The notes: generated by a model not told the origin, from the letters alone. 64,000 bases of DNA from Pseudomonas sp. GM48 (GCF_000282335.1 NZ_AKJM01000009.1:1-64000), one strand, 5' to 3'; positions 11,525-20,958 are shown, counted from the first letter of the stretch. Numbers and translations are program-made.

Positions 11525-12191
11525 GTTGCGCATCGGTGTGGTGGACAGCGGCCACTCGGCAGCACAGCGGGTGCAAGTGATCGCCGGTCGGCGCTTTTCA
11601 TTGCTCGAAGATGGCCTGGCCGAAGGCGACTTGCGTGAAGATCCACTGGGGCATGGCAGTGCGGTGATCGAAGCGATCGGCCGGCGTGCGCCATCGGCGC
11701 TGTTTTGCGTGGCTCAGGTGTTCGACCAGCGCGGTGTCACCAGCGCCTTGCAGATCGCCACGGCGATTGACTGGCTGGTGGCACAGAACGTGCGACTGAT
11801 CAATTTGAGCCTCGGCTTGCGTCAGGATCGCAGCCTGTTACGCGCCGCCTGCGCGGCGGCGGTGGCGCGGGGCGTGCTGCTGTGTGCGTCGAGCCCGGCC
11901 CAGGGGGACGGGGTGTTTCCGGCAAATTATCCGCAGGTGTTGCGGGTGACCGGCGATGCGCGGTGCGCCGAGCAGGAATGGTCGTGGCTCAACAGCGCCC
12001 AGGCGGATTTCGCCGCGTGCGTGCATGGCACCTATCCGGGGCAATCCGGGGCGAGCCTCGGTTGTGCCGCGTTGAGCGGGCACATCGCCGGATTCCTCGC
12101 CGAACAGCCTGATGCCAGCAACGAGCAGATCATCGAGTTTCTGCGACAGAACGCACGTTATCGCGGCCCCGAACGGCGTTTCGGGCCATGA
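11514..12191 (+). CDS. qhpE: Subtilisin-like serine protease (QhpE-type leader peptidase)
   Basis: This 225-residue S8-family protease is short and lacks a signal peptide, so it should act in the cytoplasm. The catalytic triad is visible as Asp11 (GVVDSGH), His47 (LGHGSA) and Ser181 (SGASLGCAA). QhpE proteins cut the leader from the thioether-cross-linked QhpC gamma subunit. Here the QhpC leader would be 28 residues long. The gene overlaps the end of qhpF by 11 bases and the start of qhpG by 4, so the products are translationally coupled. The tight genomic fit makes the assignment secure, although the small size alone could also fit other maturation proteases. Confidence 0.88.
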   Translation: MKPELRIGVVDSGHSAAQRVQVIAGRRFSLLEDGLAEGDLREDPLGHGSAVIEAIGRRAPSALFCVAQVFDQRGVTSALQIATAIDWLVAQNVRLINLSLGLRQDRSLLRAACAAAVARGVLLCASSPAQGDGVFPANYPQVLRVTGDARCAEQEWSWLNSAQADFAACVHGTYPGQSGASLGCAALSGHIAGFLAEQPDASNEQIIEFLRQNARYRGPERRFGP

Positions 12192-13483
12192 CCGCGATTG
12201 TGATTCTGGGGGCGGGGCCGGCGGGCGCGGCGGTGGCCTTGGGGCTGCGGCGACTGGGTTACGCCGTGACACTGGTCAGCGAGTGGCGCCGCTTTGCTGC
12301 GCTGGAAGGCGTGTCCGTGCGGGTGCTGGAGGCGTTACGTGGCGCAGGCCTGCATCAGGCGTTGGCGCAAGCGGCGTTGCCTTCCCAACGACAGGTGAAC
12401 TGGAACGGCCAGCAGCATGCGCAGAACGTTGAATACCTGCTCGATCGCCCGACCTTTGATCGCGGCTTGCGCGAGGATTTGCGCTTGGCTGGAGTTGATC
12501 TTATTGAAGGTCGAGTGCTGGCGGTACAGACCTGCGCGACCGGACATCGAATCGAGATCGACGGCCGCGAATCGCTGGTAGCGGACTTTCTGGTGGAGGC
12601 CCGCGGACGCCAGGCGCCGACCCTCGGTAAAGGCTTGCGTGGACCGGAGACGGTCAGCCTGCTCAATCGCTGGCAAGGTACGCCGGGCAGCACCGCCAGC
12701 GCCGTGGAAAGCCTTGGGGACGGTTGGGCCTGGATGGCGCGCCGCGCCGACGGCCAGTGTTATTGGCAATGGACGGTGGACGTGGCCAGTGCCGGGTTGC
12801 CGGGTAAGGCTATGTTGCTCGATTACTGTCGCCAACGCCGTGGGGAGTCGGCAGTGGCCCGTGGGTTTTTCGGCGGCGAAGCGGAGCTTGATTTGCAGCT
12901 GCATGCCCGCAGCAGCACGGCGATTCTCAGCCCGCAGGTGTGCGGTGATAACTGGATTCGGGTCGGTGATGCGGCGATGGCCGTGGACCCGTTGTCGGGC
13001 AATGGCATCTTTCAATCCCTCTCCTCGGCGTTGCAGGCGCCGACGGTGATCAACACGCTGTTGTGCAAACCTGAACGAGCGGCTCTGGCCCGGCATTTTC
13101 ACCAGCAGCGGGTGGAACAGTTGTATTTGCGTTTTGCGCGGATCGGCCGGGATTTTTATGCCGATGAGCAGCGTTGGCTGGATCAGCCATTCTGGCAGGC
13201 GCGACGGCAATGGCCGGATGCTGAAATCGCCCATGCCGAGGCCGATTTCAATGCCCTGAGGATCGAGCGCGCACCGGTGCTGCGCGATGGTTTTGTCGAT
13301 GCGGCCGAAGTGGTGATCACGGCGGATCAGCCGTTGGGCATCTGGCATGTACAGGGGGTTGAGGTGGCGCCGTTGGTGCGGCGGTTGCGCACGGAGCCGG
13401 CCGAGCAGGTGTTGGCGGGGCTGACGGTGGAGCAGGGGCGGGTGGTTCGCAGTTGGTTGTTGGCTCAAGGGTTCAAACCCTGA
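12188..13483 (+). CDS. qhpG: FAD-dependent monooxygenase (QhpG-type)
   Basis: This 431-residue flavoprotein has an N-terminal dinucleotide-binding motif (GAGPAG, residues 8-13) and a later FAD-binding GDAAMAVDPLSGNGIF segment, as in tryptophan-halogenase or p-hydroxybenzoate-hydroxylase-like monooxygenases. In the qhp system QhpG hydroxylates the gamma-subunit tryptophan, starting formation of the cysteine tryptophylquinone cofactor. It starts within the qhpE stop (4-base overlap) and ends the activator-qhpF-qhpE-qhpG operon. A REP pair follows. Confidence 0.87.
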   Translation: MTAIVILGAGPAGAAVALGLRRLGYAVTLVSEWRRFAALEGVSVRVLEALRGAGLHQALAQAALPSQRQVNWNGQQHAQNVEYLLDRPTFDRGLREDLRLAGVDLIEGRVLAVQTCATGHRIEIDGRESLVADFLVEARGRQAPTLGKGLRGPETVSLLNRWQGTPGSTASAVESLGDGWAWMARRADGQCYWQWTVDVASAGLPGKAMLLDYCRQRRGESAVARGFFGGEAELDLQLHARSSTAILSPQVCGDNWIRVGDAAMAVDPLSGNGIFQSLSSALQAPTVINTLLCKPERAALARHFHQQRVEQLYLRFARIGRDFYADEQRWLDQPFWQARRQWPDAEIAHAEADFNALRIERAPVLRDGFVDAAEVVITADQPLGIWHVQGVEVAPLVRRLRTEPAEQVLAGLTVEQGRVVRSWLLAQGFKP

Positions 13484-13507
13484 GTTCTGGGTTGCCTGGG
13501 CGGGCCT

Positions 13508-13573
13508 CTTCGCGAGCGAGCCCGCTCCCACATTGGAATGCGTTTCCCTGTGGGAGCGGGCTTGCCCGCGAAG
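13508..13573. repeat. REP pair (inverted, short spacer)
   Basis: TTCGCGAGCGAGCCCGCTCCCACA and TGTGGGAGCGGGCTTGCCCGCGAA lie between convergent qhpG and the aldehyde dehydrogenase. The position suits a transcription boundary. Confidence 0.85.
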
Positions 13574-13595
13574 GCGGCCTAAAGGACGCTACAAA

Positions 13596-15086
13596 TCACA
13601 ACTTGATCAACACCGACTTCAACTCGGTGTAATGCTCGATCGCCGCATAGCCCATCTCACGCCCGACCCCGGACATCTTGTAGCCGCCGAACGGCAGCGC
13701 CGGGTCCAGGGCGCTGTGGCAGTTGACCCACACCGACCCTGACTTGATCCGCGGAATCATCCGGTGCACCGCCGCCAGGTCATTGGACCAGATGCTCGCC
13801 CCCAGGCCGTAGGGACTGTCATTGGCCATGCGCAAGGCATCGGCTTCATCATCGAACGGAATCGCCACCAGCACCGGGCCGAAAATTTCTTCCTGCACCA
13901 GAGAGTGCTTCTGATCGACATCGACAATCACCGTCGGCTTGACGAAATACCCCGGGCCGAACTGCTCGCCACCGCAGGCGATGGTCGCGCCGCTTGCCCG
14001 GCCCTTTTCGATGTACCCATAAACCCGCTCCTGCTGCCGCGCCGAGATCAACGGCCCCATCTCGACGCTCGGGTCCAGGCCGTTGCCGAGTTTCATGGCG
14101 TTGGCGATATCGCTGATGTCCGCCACCACATTGTCGAAATGCTTGCGCTGTACATACAGCCTGGAGCCTGCGCAGCAGACTTGGCCCTGATTGAAGAAAA
14201 TCGCGCTGGCGGCTCCGGCCGCGGCGGTTTTCAGGTCGGCATCGGCCATGACGATGGTCGGTGACTTGCCGCCCAGTTCCAGGGTGACCCGGGTCATCGA
14301 GTCCATGGCGATCTTGCCGATCTGCTTGCCCACGGCGGTGGAGCCGGTGAAGGTCAGTTTGTCGACCAATGGATTGTGGGTCAGGGCCGAGCCCGCAGTG
14401 ATGCCGGTGCCGGTGACCACGTTGAACACGCCTTCGGGATAACCGGCTTCCAGTACCAGCTCAGCGAGTTTCAGCGCGGTCAGCGGGGTTTCGTCGGCCG
14501 GTTTGAGTACGACAGTGCAACCAGTGGCCAGGGCCGGACCGAGTTTCCAGCAGGCCAGCAGCAGCGGGAAGTTCCAGGCGACGATGGCGCCGACCACGCC
14601 GACCGCTTCGCGACGGATAAAACTGTGGAACTGGTCGTTGGGCATCAACGGTGCCGACACGTCAACCGTAGAGCCTTCGATCTTGGTCGCCCAACCGGCC
14701 ATGTAGCGCAGGAAGTCGATGGCCAGCTGCACGTCCATCACCTGGGCGACCGCCGCGCTTTTGCCGTTGTTCAGGCATTCCAGTTGCGCCAGCAGCTCGG
14801 CGTCGCGCTGCATCAGGTCGGCGAGTTTCCATAACAGGTTCTGCCGCTCCCGGGGACGGGTGCGGGTCCAGGCCGAGTCGTCGAACGCCTGACGGGCGGC
14901 GAGTACGGCACGGTCGACATCCTCCGGCGTTGCCCGTGGCACCACGCATAGCACCTCACCGGTGGCCGGGTTGTGCAGGGGCATGGTCTGGCCGTCGGCG
15001 GCCTCGACCCAGTCGCCACCGATGAGCATGCGCGGGGCGCGCTGGATGAATGCCGAAGTGGCGGGAAGCACGTTTGGGAGCGACAT
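13596..15086 (-). CDS. NAD(P)-dependent aldehyde dehydrogenase
   Basis: This 496-residue enzyme oxidises an aldehyde to the carboxylic acid. The general-base region (ELGGKSP) and the nucleophile region (FNQGQVCCAGSR) are intact, and the length is standard. It sits inside the qhp cluster, so its natural substrate is probably the aldehyde released when the amine dehydrogenase deaminates a primary amine (for example phenylacetaldehyde from phenylethylamine). The start at MSLPNVLP is preferred because GAGG lies about 8 bases upstream and because a -24/-12 promoter lies only about 40 bases before it; the longer open frame would swallow that promoter. Confidence 0.9.
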   Translation of the reverse strand: MSLPNVLPATSAFIQRAPRMLIGGDWVEAADGQTMPLHNPATGEVLCVVPRATPEDVDRAVLAARQAFDDSAWTRTRPRERQNLLWKLADLMQRDAELLAQLECLNNGKSAAVAQVMDVQLAIDFLRYMAGWATKIEGSTVDVSAPLMPNDQFHSFIRREAVGVVGAIVAWNFPLLLACWKLGPALATGCTVVLKPADETPLTALKLAELVLEAGYPEGVFNVVTGTGITAGSALTHNPLVDKLTFTGSTAVGKQIGKIAMDSMTRVTLELGGKSPTIVMADADLKTAAAGAASAIFFNQGQVCCAGSRLYVQRKHFDNVVADISDIANAMKLGNGLDPSVEMGPLISARQQERVYGYIEKGRASGATIACGGEQFGPGYFVKPTVIVDVDQKHSLVQEEIFGPVLVAIPFDDEADALRMANDSPYGLGASIWSNDLAAVHRMIPRIKSGSVWVNCHSALDPALPFGGYKMSGVGREMGYAAIEHYTELKSVLIKL

Positions 15087-15124
15087 TGGCGAGGCCTCTT
15101 GTTGTTCGTGAGAACCGGGCTTTC

Positions 15125-15139
15125 GCAATGGCTGTGCCA
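15125..15139 (-). promoter_or_regulatory. Sigma-54 (-24/-12) promoter of aldehyde dehydrogenase
   Basis: On the minus strand TGGCACAGCCATTGC matches the sigma-54 consensus TGGCACGNNNNTTGC, with the GG and GC pairs exactly 10 bases apart. It lies about 40 bases before the start codon. An AcoR-like activator is encoded 4 kb away, which supports the call. Confidence 0.75.
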
Positions 15140-15363
15140 AGTGTTCGGGAGTGCCGGTCAGGCCTTGTCGGACGGGGTTTTGCCTGACGCCGAAGCAGTC
15201 GGATAATACGAGGGTTTGTCGCAAATCGAGAAACCGGATGAGACGACGAACAACCGGTCCGCGATCTTGAGACGCCCCTTGGCGAGGACTAGAATTTTCC
15301 GGCTCGGTGGGTGAAATGACGGACCATTTTCCCGGCTACACATCTGTCGTAAGGGAGGTAGCG

Positions 15364-15618
15364 ATGAACCTTTCACCCCTGGAGATCCAAAGCATCATTG
15401 AGCGCAGTTTTCTGCCCTCGGTATGCACCTGCAGCGTGGCGCCGGACCAGTCATTGACGATCCGGGTCTGCGATTGCATGACCGGCCACGTGGATCTGGT
15501 GGCCACCCACGTTCCACTGTGGAAACTGGACAGCGTCCACGGCATTGCAACGCTGGTGGCGGAAATGCGCCAACAGATCCAGTCGCAAAAAAACGTTCAA
15601 CCGACGTTCTATCACTGA
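15364..15618 (+). CDS. DUF1652 family protein
   Basis: This 84-residue protein is of a small Pseudomonas family (DUF1652), recognised from the N-terminal LEIQSIIERSFLP segment and the cysteine-rich VCTCSV / RVCDCMTG region. No function is known to me. GGGAGGT precedes the chosen ATG by about 5 bases. It is divergent from the aldehyde dehydrogenase and convergent with the next gene. It seems to be a bystander in the qhp cluster. Confidence 0.8.
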   Translation: MNLSPLEIQSIIERSFLPSVCTCSVAPDQSLTIRVCDCMTGHVDLVATHVPLWKLDSVHGIATLVAEMRQQIQSQKNVQPTFYH

Positions 15619-15630
15619 ACCTGACGTCAG

Positions 15631-15652
15631 CCGCACCACGGGTGTGGTGCGG
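15631..15652. terminator. Hairpin between convergent genes
   Basis: CCGCACCAC-GGGT-GTGGTGCGG forms a perfect 9-bp stem with a 4-base loop, 13 bases after the DUF1652 stop and 16 before the stop of the convergent gene. There is no T-run, so a Rho-independent terminator is plausible but unproven. Confidence 0.5.
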
Positions 15653-15667
15653 ACTGCGCCGATAGGT

Positions 15668-16024
15668 TCAAGACGCCATTTTTCGCGATATTTCCTCGAA
15701 CGTGCTGCTATCTGCGGCAACCAGTAACCTGCGCTCGTCCTTGAGTGTCGCCAGGAAGGTCACTTCGGTTTCCTTGTCCGCCAGCATGAACCCGGCGAAT
15801 GCGCCGATCGGCCCTAGCAACATGGCTCCTGCCACGCCGAAACCGATGGCTTGCTTGATGTTGTTGATCGAGTCCTCATTGGCCACTTCCACGCTTTTGA
15901 ACCTGGATAGCGGGAGGGTCAGGCCGGGCCACGGGTGCAACGACGTTCTGAGGGTAAAAACGCCATCGCGATAATCTCCGTCACCCTGCAGAAAGTCCCC
16001 CGCCAGGACAGTGATGCTTGCCAT
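15668..16024 (-). CDS. Hypothetical protein with glycine-rich hydrophobic segment
   Basis: This 118-residue protein is not assigned to a family with confidence. It begins MASITVLAGDFLQGDGDY, has a central hydrophobic glycine-rich stretch (GFGVAGAMLLGPIGAFAGFMLA) that could insert in a membrane or form a glycine zipper, and ends in a polar region. Similar small proteins are common in Pseudomonas. Codon use matches the neighbours. It is convergent with the DUF1652 gene, and its start lies about 340 bases from qhpA in the divergent direction. Confidence 0.7.
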   Translation of the reverse strand: MASITVLAGDFLQGDGDYRDGVFTLRTSLHPWPGLTLPLSRFKSVEVANEDSINNIKQAIGFGVAGAMLLGPIGAFAGFMLADKETEVTFLATLKDERRLLVAADSSTFEEISRKMAS

Positions 16025-16368
16025 TTTTTATTCCTCAGGTTGGCAATCGGTGACTCTCCATTTCGCACCTGCCAGGGAGGGGCGTCAATGGTCGGGCGAT
16101 GAGCTGTTCCGGCAGGGCCAACTATGCTGTCTCAGACTGCAACAGCTGTCGCGAAACTAGACGCCGCTCATCGCGTCCTGGCATGGCCAAAAGCAGGAAG
16201 ATCAACGCAAGTGATTGATAAAAAAGCTTATCTGCAAGCTGGCACGCTCTGTGTATTGCACATTGCAGACGTTTCTCTTGCCTCCGTCAGCGGATTAAAG
16301 CCGACGGCAGAAACCATAAAAACGATAAGCCACAACAATAAGAACGCACCGTGCGAGGTTCGACGTTG
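16025..16368 (+). other. Intergenic region carrying the qhpA promoter
   Basis: This 344-base gap between the divergent hypothetical gene and qhpA contains no convincing gene. Its base composition falls towards AT over 16200-16340. It holds a sigma-54-like element at 16240-16255, and TGTCGCGAA at 16147, which resembles TGTCGCAAA at 15217 upstream of the aldehyde dehydrogenase promoter. Confidence 0.6.
16240..16255 (+). promoter_or_regulatory. Candidate sigma-54 promoter of qhpADCB
   Basis: TGGCACG-CTCT-GTGTA has a perfect 7-base -24 element and correct 4-base spacing, but the -12 element is GTGTA instead of TTGCA. The start codon of qhpA is about 114 bases downstream. Given the clear -24/-12 promoter of the aldehyde dehydrogenase it is the best candidate in this gap, despite the -12 mismatch. 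Confidence 0.45.
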
Positions 16369-17949
16369 ATGAAGAGAAAACTCCGATCAGGCATGAGCGC
16401 CAGCTTGCTGGCCGTAGCCGCTTGTGTAGCGCTGCATTCGCCTCATAGCCTGGCAGCCCGCGACGCCCAGACCATCCTCAAGGAAACCTGTCAGGGCTGT
16501 CACACCCCCGAAGCCGATAACACCCTCAGCCGTATCAGCCACCAGCGCAAAACGCCGGAAGGCTGGTTGATGAGCATTGCCCGCATGCAGACCATGCACG
16601 GTTTGCAGATCAGCGATGACGACCGTCGCACGCTGGTCAAATACCTCGCTGACACCCAGGGCCTGGCGCCGAGCGAAACCGATGGCGTGCGCTATGCGCT
16701 GGAGCGGCGGCTCAATACCGTTGAGCATTTCGACGACCAGACCAGCCAGATGTGCGGCCGCTGCCACTCCGGGGCGCGGGTCGCCCTGCAACGGCGTCCG
16801 GCGCAGGAGTGGGAACGCCTGGTGAACTTCCACCTCGGTCAGTGGCCGTCCCTGGAGTACCAGGCGCTGGCCCGCGACCGCGACTGGTTCGACATCGCCC
16901 GCAAGGACATGGTGCCGCTGCTGGCCAAGCGTTATCCGCTGGACAACCCGGCGTGGAAAAAATGGCAGAGCGCGGCGCCGAAAGCCGAAGCGCTGGTGGG
17001 CGACTGGAGCTTCAGCGGCCACTTGCCGGGCAAGGGTGAGCTGGCCGGTGTCATGACCGTGAGTGCCGATGGCAGCGACACCTTCAAGGTCAGCGTCAAG
17101 GGCCAATACGCCGACGGCAGCCCGTTCAATGGCGACGGCAGCGCAATCCTGTACACCGGCTACGAATGGCGCGGCAACGTGACCATCGATGGCGTGACCA
17201 TGCGCCAGGTGTTCGCCGCGCAAGGCAATGCGCTGCAGGGCCGGATGTTCGAGGCCGAGCACGATGAACGTGGCCTGGACTTCGTCGCCGCCAAACAGGG
17301 TTCCCAGCGTTTGCTGGCGGTGCAACCGGGCTATGTGAAGGCTGGCAGTGAAAGCGAAGTGACCCTGATCGGCAGCGGCCTGGCCGGCAAACCTGACTTC
17401 GGCAAAGGCGTGGAAGTGGTCGAAGTGCTGGAGCAAACCCCGGAGCGCATGCGGGTCAAGCTCAAGGCCGCCGCCAATGCCCAGCCGGGCGCGCGCGCGG
17501 TCAGCGTCGGCACGCTGAAAGGCCCGAGCCTGTCGGTGTACAGCAAGATCGATGCAGTCAAAGTCGTGCCTGAGTTCTCGGTGGCGCGGATCGGTGAAGG
17601 CGGTGGTTCGACGCCGAAAGTCCAGGGCCGCTTCGACGCGGAAGCCTGGGGCAAGGGCGCTGACGGCAAGCCGTACCGCATCGGCGTGTTCCCGGCGCAA
17701 TGGAAGGTCGAGGCCTTCGACGACCGCGCCAAGGAAGACGAAGACGTCAAGTTTGCCGGCACCATGCAGGCTGATGCAGGCGTATTCACACCGGGCGATG
17801 CCGGGCCGAATCCGGCACGCAAGATGTCCACCAACAATGCCGGCAACCTCAAGGTGATCGCCGCCGTCGACGACGCAGGGAAATCCCTGACCGGCGAAGG
17901 CCACATGATCGTGACCGTGCAACGCTGGAACAATCCACCCATTCCGTGA
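16369..17949 (+). CDS. qhpA: Quinohemoprotein amine dehydrogenase, alpha subunit (dihaem)
   Basis: This 526-residue periplasmic subunit carries two c-type haems that pass electrons from the quinone cofactor to an external acceptor. The haem motifs are CQGCH at residues 41-45 and CGRCH at 129-133. Residues 1-29 are a signal peptide ending in SLAA. The remainder is the family's beta-rich domains. I chose MKRKLRSG because GAGGT lies 9 bases upstream; an in-frame GTG 18 bases earlier is less likely. It is the first gene of qhpA-D-C-B, with a 96-base gap to qhpD. Confidence 0.93.
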   Translation: MKRKLRSGMSASLLAVAACVALHSPHSLAARDAQTILKETCQGCHTPEADNTLSRISHQRKTPEGWLMSIARMQTMHGLQISDDDRRTLVKYLADTQGLAPSETDGVRYALERRLNTVEHFDDQTSQMCGRCHSGARVALQRRPAQEWERLVNFHLGQWPSLEYQALARDRDWFDIARKDMVPLLAKRYPLDNPAWKKWQSAAPKAEALVGDWSFSGHLPGKGELAGVMTVSADGSDTFKVSVKGQYADGSPFNGDGSAILYTGYEWRGNVTIDGVTMRQVFAAQGNALQGRMFEAEHDERGLDFVAAKQGSQRLLAVQPGYVKAGSESEVTLIGSGLAGKPDFGKGVEVVEVLEQTPERMRVKLKAAANAQPGARAVSVGTLKGPSLSVYSKIDAVKVVPEFSVARIGEGGGSTPKVQGRFDAEAWGKGADGKPYRIGVFPAQWKVEAFDDRAKEDEDVKFAGTMQADAGVFTPGDAGPNPARKMSTNNAGNLKVIAAVDDAGKSLTGEGHMIVTVQRWNNPPIP

Positions 17950-18045
17950 TGCTGAAACCAGAGCTTGGCTGACCAAAACGGTTTCAGACACTTTTTCGGA
18001 ATGACCGCAAGCCCCGCAAACCGGGGCCTGCACAGGAGGTTTGCA

Positions 18046-19476
18046 ATGGGCGCTATCTTGAATCTGGTCGAACGCAACCTGCACGAAGTGCAGGTCGATG
18101 CCGACCGCATGCTGTTTCACATCCCCAGCAGTTCGCTGTTTGCCAGCGATGAACTGACGGGCACCATCATCGATACCCTGCGCGGTCCCGGCTGCTCCTC
18201 GGACGACCTGATCCAGCGCCTGGCCGCGCGTTTCAACGGCGAGGAAATCACCGAGACCCTGCGCGAGCTGATGGCCCTGGAACTGGTCAGCGACGGTTCG
18301 CCGCTGACCCCGGACATCGCCACCAAGCGAGTCGAGCGCACGGCGATCAATACCGTGGTGCTCAACGTCAACACCGGCTGCAACCTGAGCTGCACGTATT
18401 GCTACAAGGAAGACCTCGACAAGCCGTCGGCCGGCAAGAAGATGGACGTGGAAACGGCGATTGCCTCGGTGGAAATGCTGCTGCGCGAATCCCCGGATGA
18501 AGAGCGTTTCACCGTGGTGTTCTTCGGCGGCGAACCGCTGAGCAACCGCAAGCTGATCGAGTACATGGTCGACTACTGTGAGAAGCGTTTTCGTGAGGCG
18601 GGCAAGTTCGTCGAGTTCGTCATGACCACTAACGCCACACTGCTCACCGAAGAAACCGTGGACTACCTCAACGCTCACCGTTTCGGGCTGTCGGTGAGTA
18701 TCGACGGGCCGAAAACCGTGCACGACCGCAACCGCATCACCGTGGGCGGGCAGGGCACGTACGACGTGGTGCGGCGCAAGGCGGAGATGTTGCTGTCGCG
18801 CTACAACAGTCGTCCGGTGGGGGCGCGGGTGACGCTGACCACCGGCGTGACCGACGTCGAAACCATCTGGGATCACCTGTTCAACGAACTGGGGTTCGCC
18901 GAAGTCGGCTTTGCCCCGGTGACGTCCGGCGACATCAGCAGCTTCAACCTCACCAGTGATGAATTGGTGGACGTCTTCGCCAACATGAAAAAACTCGGCA
19001 AGCGTTACCTGGAAGCGGCGCTGGAACACCGCAACATCGGCTTCTCCAACCTGCACCAATTGATCACCGACATTCATGAAGGGCACAAAAAAGCCCTGCC
19101 GTGCGGCGCGGGCCTGAAGATGCTGGCGGTCGATCACAAGGGCGAGCTGAACCTGTGCCACCGCTTTACCGGTTCGAGTCTGCCGACCTTCGGCAACGTC
19201 CACAGTGGCGTCAAGCAGGTGGAGTTGAACGACTTCCTGTCCCAGCGCCTGGACCGCACCAACACTGGCTGCGAAGACTGCCAGATCCGCAATCTGTGTT
19301 CCGGCGGTTGCTACCACGAGAGCTACGCGCGGTACGGCGATCCGACTCACCCGACTTATCACTACTGCGAACTGATGCGTGACTGGGTCGATTTCGGCAT
19401 CGAGGTTTACACCCGGATCATGGCCCATAACCCTGCGTTCATCAGCAGTTACATCACTCCGCGCAAGGCTCACTGA
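18046..19476 (+). CDS. qhpD: Radical SAM / SPASM maturase of the gamma subunit
   Basis: This 476-residue radical SAM enzyme forms the Cys-to-Asp/Glu thioether cross-links within QhpC before export. The radical SAM cluster motif is CNLSCTYC (Cys112, 116, 119). The C-terminal SPASM-type region has further cysteines ([30 protein letters not shown] and a final YHYCE). The ATG at 18046 is chosen because a strong AGGAGGT ends 5 bases before it. The gene is followed immediately by its substrate gene qhpC. Confidence 0.94.
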   Translation: MGAILNLVERNLHEVQVDADRMLFHIPSSSLFASDELTGTIIDTLRGPGCSSDDLIQRLAARFNGEEITETLRELMALELVSDGSPLTPDIATKRVERTAINTVVLNVNTGCNLSCTYCYKEDLDKPSAGKKMDVETAIASVEMLLRESPDEERFTVVFFGGEPLSNRKLIEYMVDYCEKRFREAGKFVEFVMTTNATLLTEETVDYLNAHRFGLSVSIDGPKTVHDRNRITVGGQGTYDVVRRKAEMLLSRYNSRPVGARVTLTTGVTDVETIWDHLFNELGFAEVGFAPVTSGDISSFNLTSDELVDVFANMKKLGKRYLEAALEHRNIGFSNLHQLITDIHEGHKKALPCGAGLKMLAVDHKGELNLCHRFTGSSLPTFGNVHSGVKQVELNDFLSQRLDRTNTGCEDCQIRNLCSGGCYHESYARYGDPTHPTYHYCELMRDWVDFGIEVYTRIMAHNPAFISSYITPRKAH

Positions 19477-19477
19477 T

Positions 19478-19801
19478 ATGAAACATCTCAAGGCAATCAA
19501 TAACAAAGCGTTGAAGCTGGATCAGGCCGCGGACGAGAACCGCATTGAAGAAGTGGTGGCCATGAGTTCCGTGGCGGGCTGTGCCTCGACCACCGACCCG
19601 GGCTGGGAAATCGATGCGTTTGGCGGTGTGTCGTCGCTGTGCCAGCCGATGGAGGCCGATCTCTACGGGTGCTCCGACCCGTGCTGGTGGCCGGCCCAGG
19701 TGCCCGACATGATGAGTACCTACCCGGACTGGAACAAGGATGCCCAGGCGTCCAACGAAAACTGGCGCAACCTCGGCACTGTCTTCCCCAAGGACAAGTG
19801 A
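19478..19801 (+). CDS. qhpC: Quinohemoprotein amine dehydrogenase, gamma subunit (CTQ precursor)
   Basis: This 107-residue precursor is a ribosomally made, post-translationally cross-linked peptide. All residues known to be modified in the family are present. With a 28-residue leader removed, the thioether pairs map to precursor Cys35-Glu44, Cys55-Asp61 and Cys69-Asp77, and the cysteine tryptophylquinone cofactor to Cys65 and Trp71. The [10 protein letters not shown] segment is the family's catalytic signature. It starts directly after the qhpD stop and shares one base between its own stop and a downstream ATG. QhpD, QhpE, QhpF and QhpG would act on it in turn (cross-linking, cleavage, export, hydroxylation), though the exact order is not shown by the sequence. 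Confidence 0.94.
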   Translation: MKHLKAINNKALKLDQAADENRIEEVVAMSSVAGCASTTDPGWEIDAFGGVSSLCQPMEADLYGCSDPCWWPAQVPDMMSTYPDWNKDAQASNENWRNLGTVFPKDK

Positions 19802-19839
19802 TGCCCTTGAAAGCAGCGTATAACAAGAAGGATTCCAGC

Positions 19840-20958
19840 ATGCACAGCATCAAAGCCTGCGGCCTGGCCGCGTTTGCCGTCCTGAGCAGTTGTTCGGTCA
19901 GTGTCCTGGCCGATGAAAACACCGCGTTGCAAGACGGTCACGAATACATGTTGACCACCAATTACCCGAACAACCTGCACGTGATCGACCTGGCCACCGA
20001 CACCTTGTACAAGACCTGCAAGATGCCCGACGCCTTCGGCCCCGGCACCGTGCAGCTGTCGCCGGACCGCAAGACCGCCTATGTGCTGAACAATCACTAC
20101 GCGGATGTCTACGGCGTCGAACTGGACAACTGCAAGCAGGTGTTCCACGCCAGCATCACCCAGAAGCCGGGGGAGAAAGCGAGGTCGATGTTCGCCTTCA
20201 CTCTCAGCCACGACGGCAAGGAACTGTTCACCATCGCCAACCCGACGCTGATGATGAACGATCGGTACGAAGTGCAGCAGCCTCGGCTCGACGTGTATGC
20301 CACCGATGCCGGGATGGACGCCAAGCCTGTGCGCAGTTTCCCGGCGCCACGGCAGTTGACCATCATGCAGAGCGGCGACGACGGCACGCTGTACGTGGCG
20401 GGGGCGGATGTCTACAAGGTCAATGTGAAGACCGGAAAGTTCGACGTGCTGATCCCCAGCCGTCACTGGAAACGCCCGAACTACAGCGCACCGGACGTGC
20501 TCTACGTGTGGAACCAGCAGACGTATCGGCATGACTTCTCGCTGCTCTACACCGCGGCGAAGTTCAAGGACAAAAAACAGGACCCGGCCACGGCCGAATA
20601 CCTGTACGGCCTGTTCAGCGTCGACCTGAAGACCGGCAAGACCGAAACCACCGATTTCGGCCCACTGACCGAAATCTACTTCAGCGGCATGCGCTCGCCC
20701 AAGGATCCGAACCTGATGTTTGGCGTGCTCAACCGCCTGGCCAAGTACGACATCAAGCAGAAGAAAATGCTCCAGTCCGCCACGCTCGATCACTCGTACT
20801 ACTGCATTTCCTTCAACAAGGACGGCAGCAAGATCTACCTGGCGGGGACATTCAATGACGTGGCGATCTTCGATGCCGACAGCTTGAAGCAGACTGGCAG
20901 CATCAAGTTGCCGGGCGGGGACATGGCGATTACCACGGCGCAGATTTTTGTCCGGTAA
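19840..20958 (+). CDS. qhpB: Quinohemoprotein amine dehydrogenase, beta subunit
   Basis: This 372-residue periplasmic beta-propeller subunit encloses the gamma subunit in the mature alpha-beta-gamma enzyme. Residues 1-24 are a signal peptide (MHSIKACGLAAFAVLSSC...VLA). The rest shows repeated propeller-type strands (NNLHVIDLATDTLYKTC, TVQLSPDRKTAYVLNN, SIKLPGGDMAI). The ATG at 19840 is chosen because AAGAAGGA ends about 7 bases before it; an in-frame ATG at 19801 overlaps the qhpC stop but has no ribosome site. It is the last gene of qhpADCB and is followed by a REP pair. Confidence 0.92.
   Translation: MHSIKACGLAAFAVLSSCSVSVLADENTALQDGHEYMLTTNYPNNLHVIDLATDTLYKTCKMPDAFGPGTVQLSPDRKTAYVLNNHYADVYGVELDNCKQVFHASITQKPGEKARSMFAFTLSHDGKELFTIANPTLMMNDRYEVQQPRLDVYATDAGMDAKPVRSFPAPRQLTIMQSGDDGTLYVAGADVYKVNVKTGKFDVLIPSRHWKRPNYSAPDVLYVWNQQTYRHDFSLLYTAAKFKDKKQDPATAEYLYGLFSVDLKTGKTETTDFGPLTEIYFSGMRSPKDPNLMFGVLNRLAKYDIKQKKMLQSATLDHSYYCISFNKDGSKIYLAGTFNDVAIFDADSLKQTGSIKLPGGDMAITTAQIFVR

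Noticed and set aside
16178..16195. TGGCATGGCCAAAAGC as a sigma-54 promoter for qhpA
   Set aside because: The GG-to-GC spacing is 11 instead of 10 bases, and the -12 element is poor; the element at 16240 is better.
16124..16369. An 81-codon plus-strand frame before qhpA
   Set aside because: It covers the predicted qhpA promoter, overlaps the qhpA start, has no ribosome site and no recognisable similarity.
16387..19506. A minus-strand open frame of over 1000 codons antisense to qhpA, qhpD and the start of qhpC
   Set aside because: It lies opposite firmly identified genes, its translation has no recognisable domain, and high GC at third codon positions creates long antisense frames in this genome.
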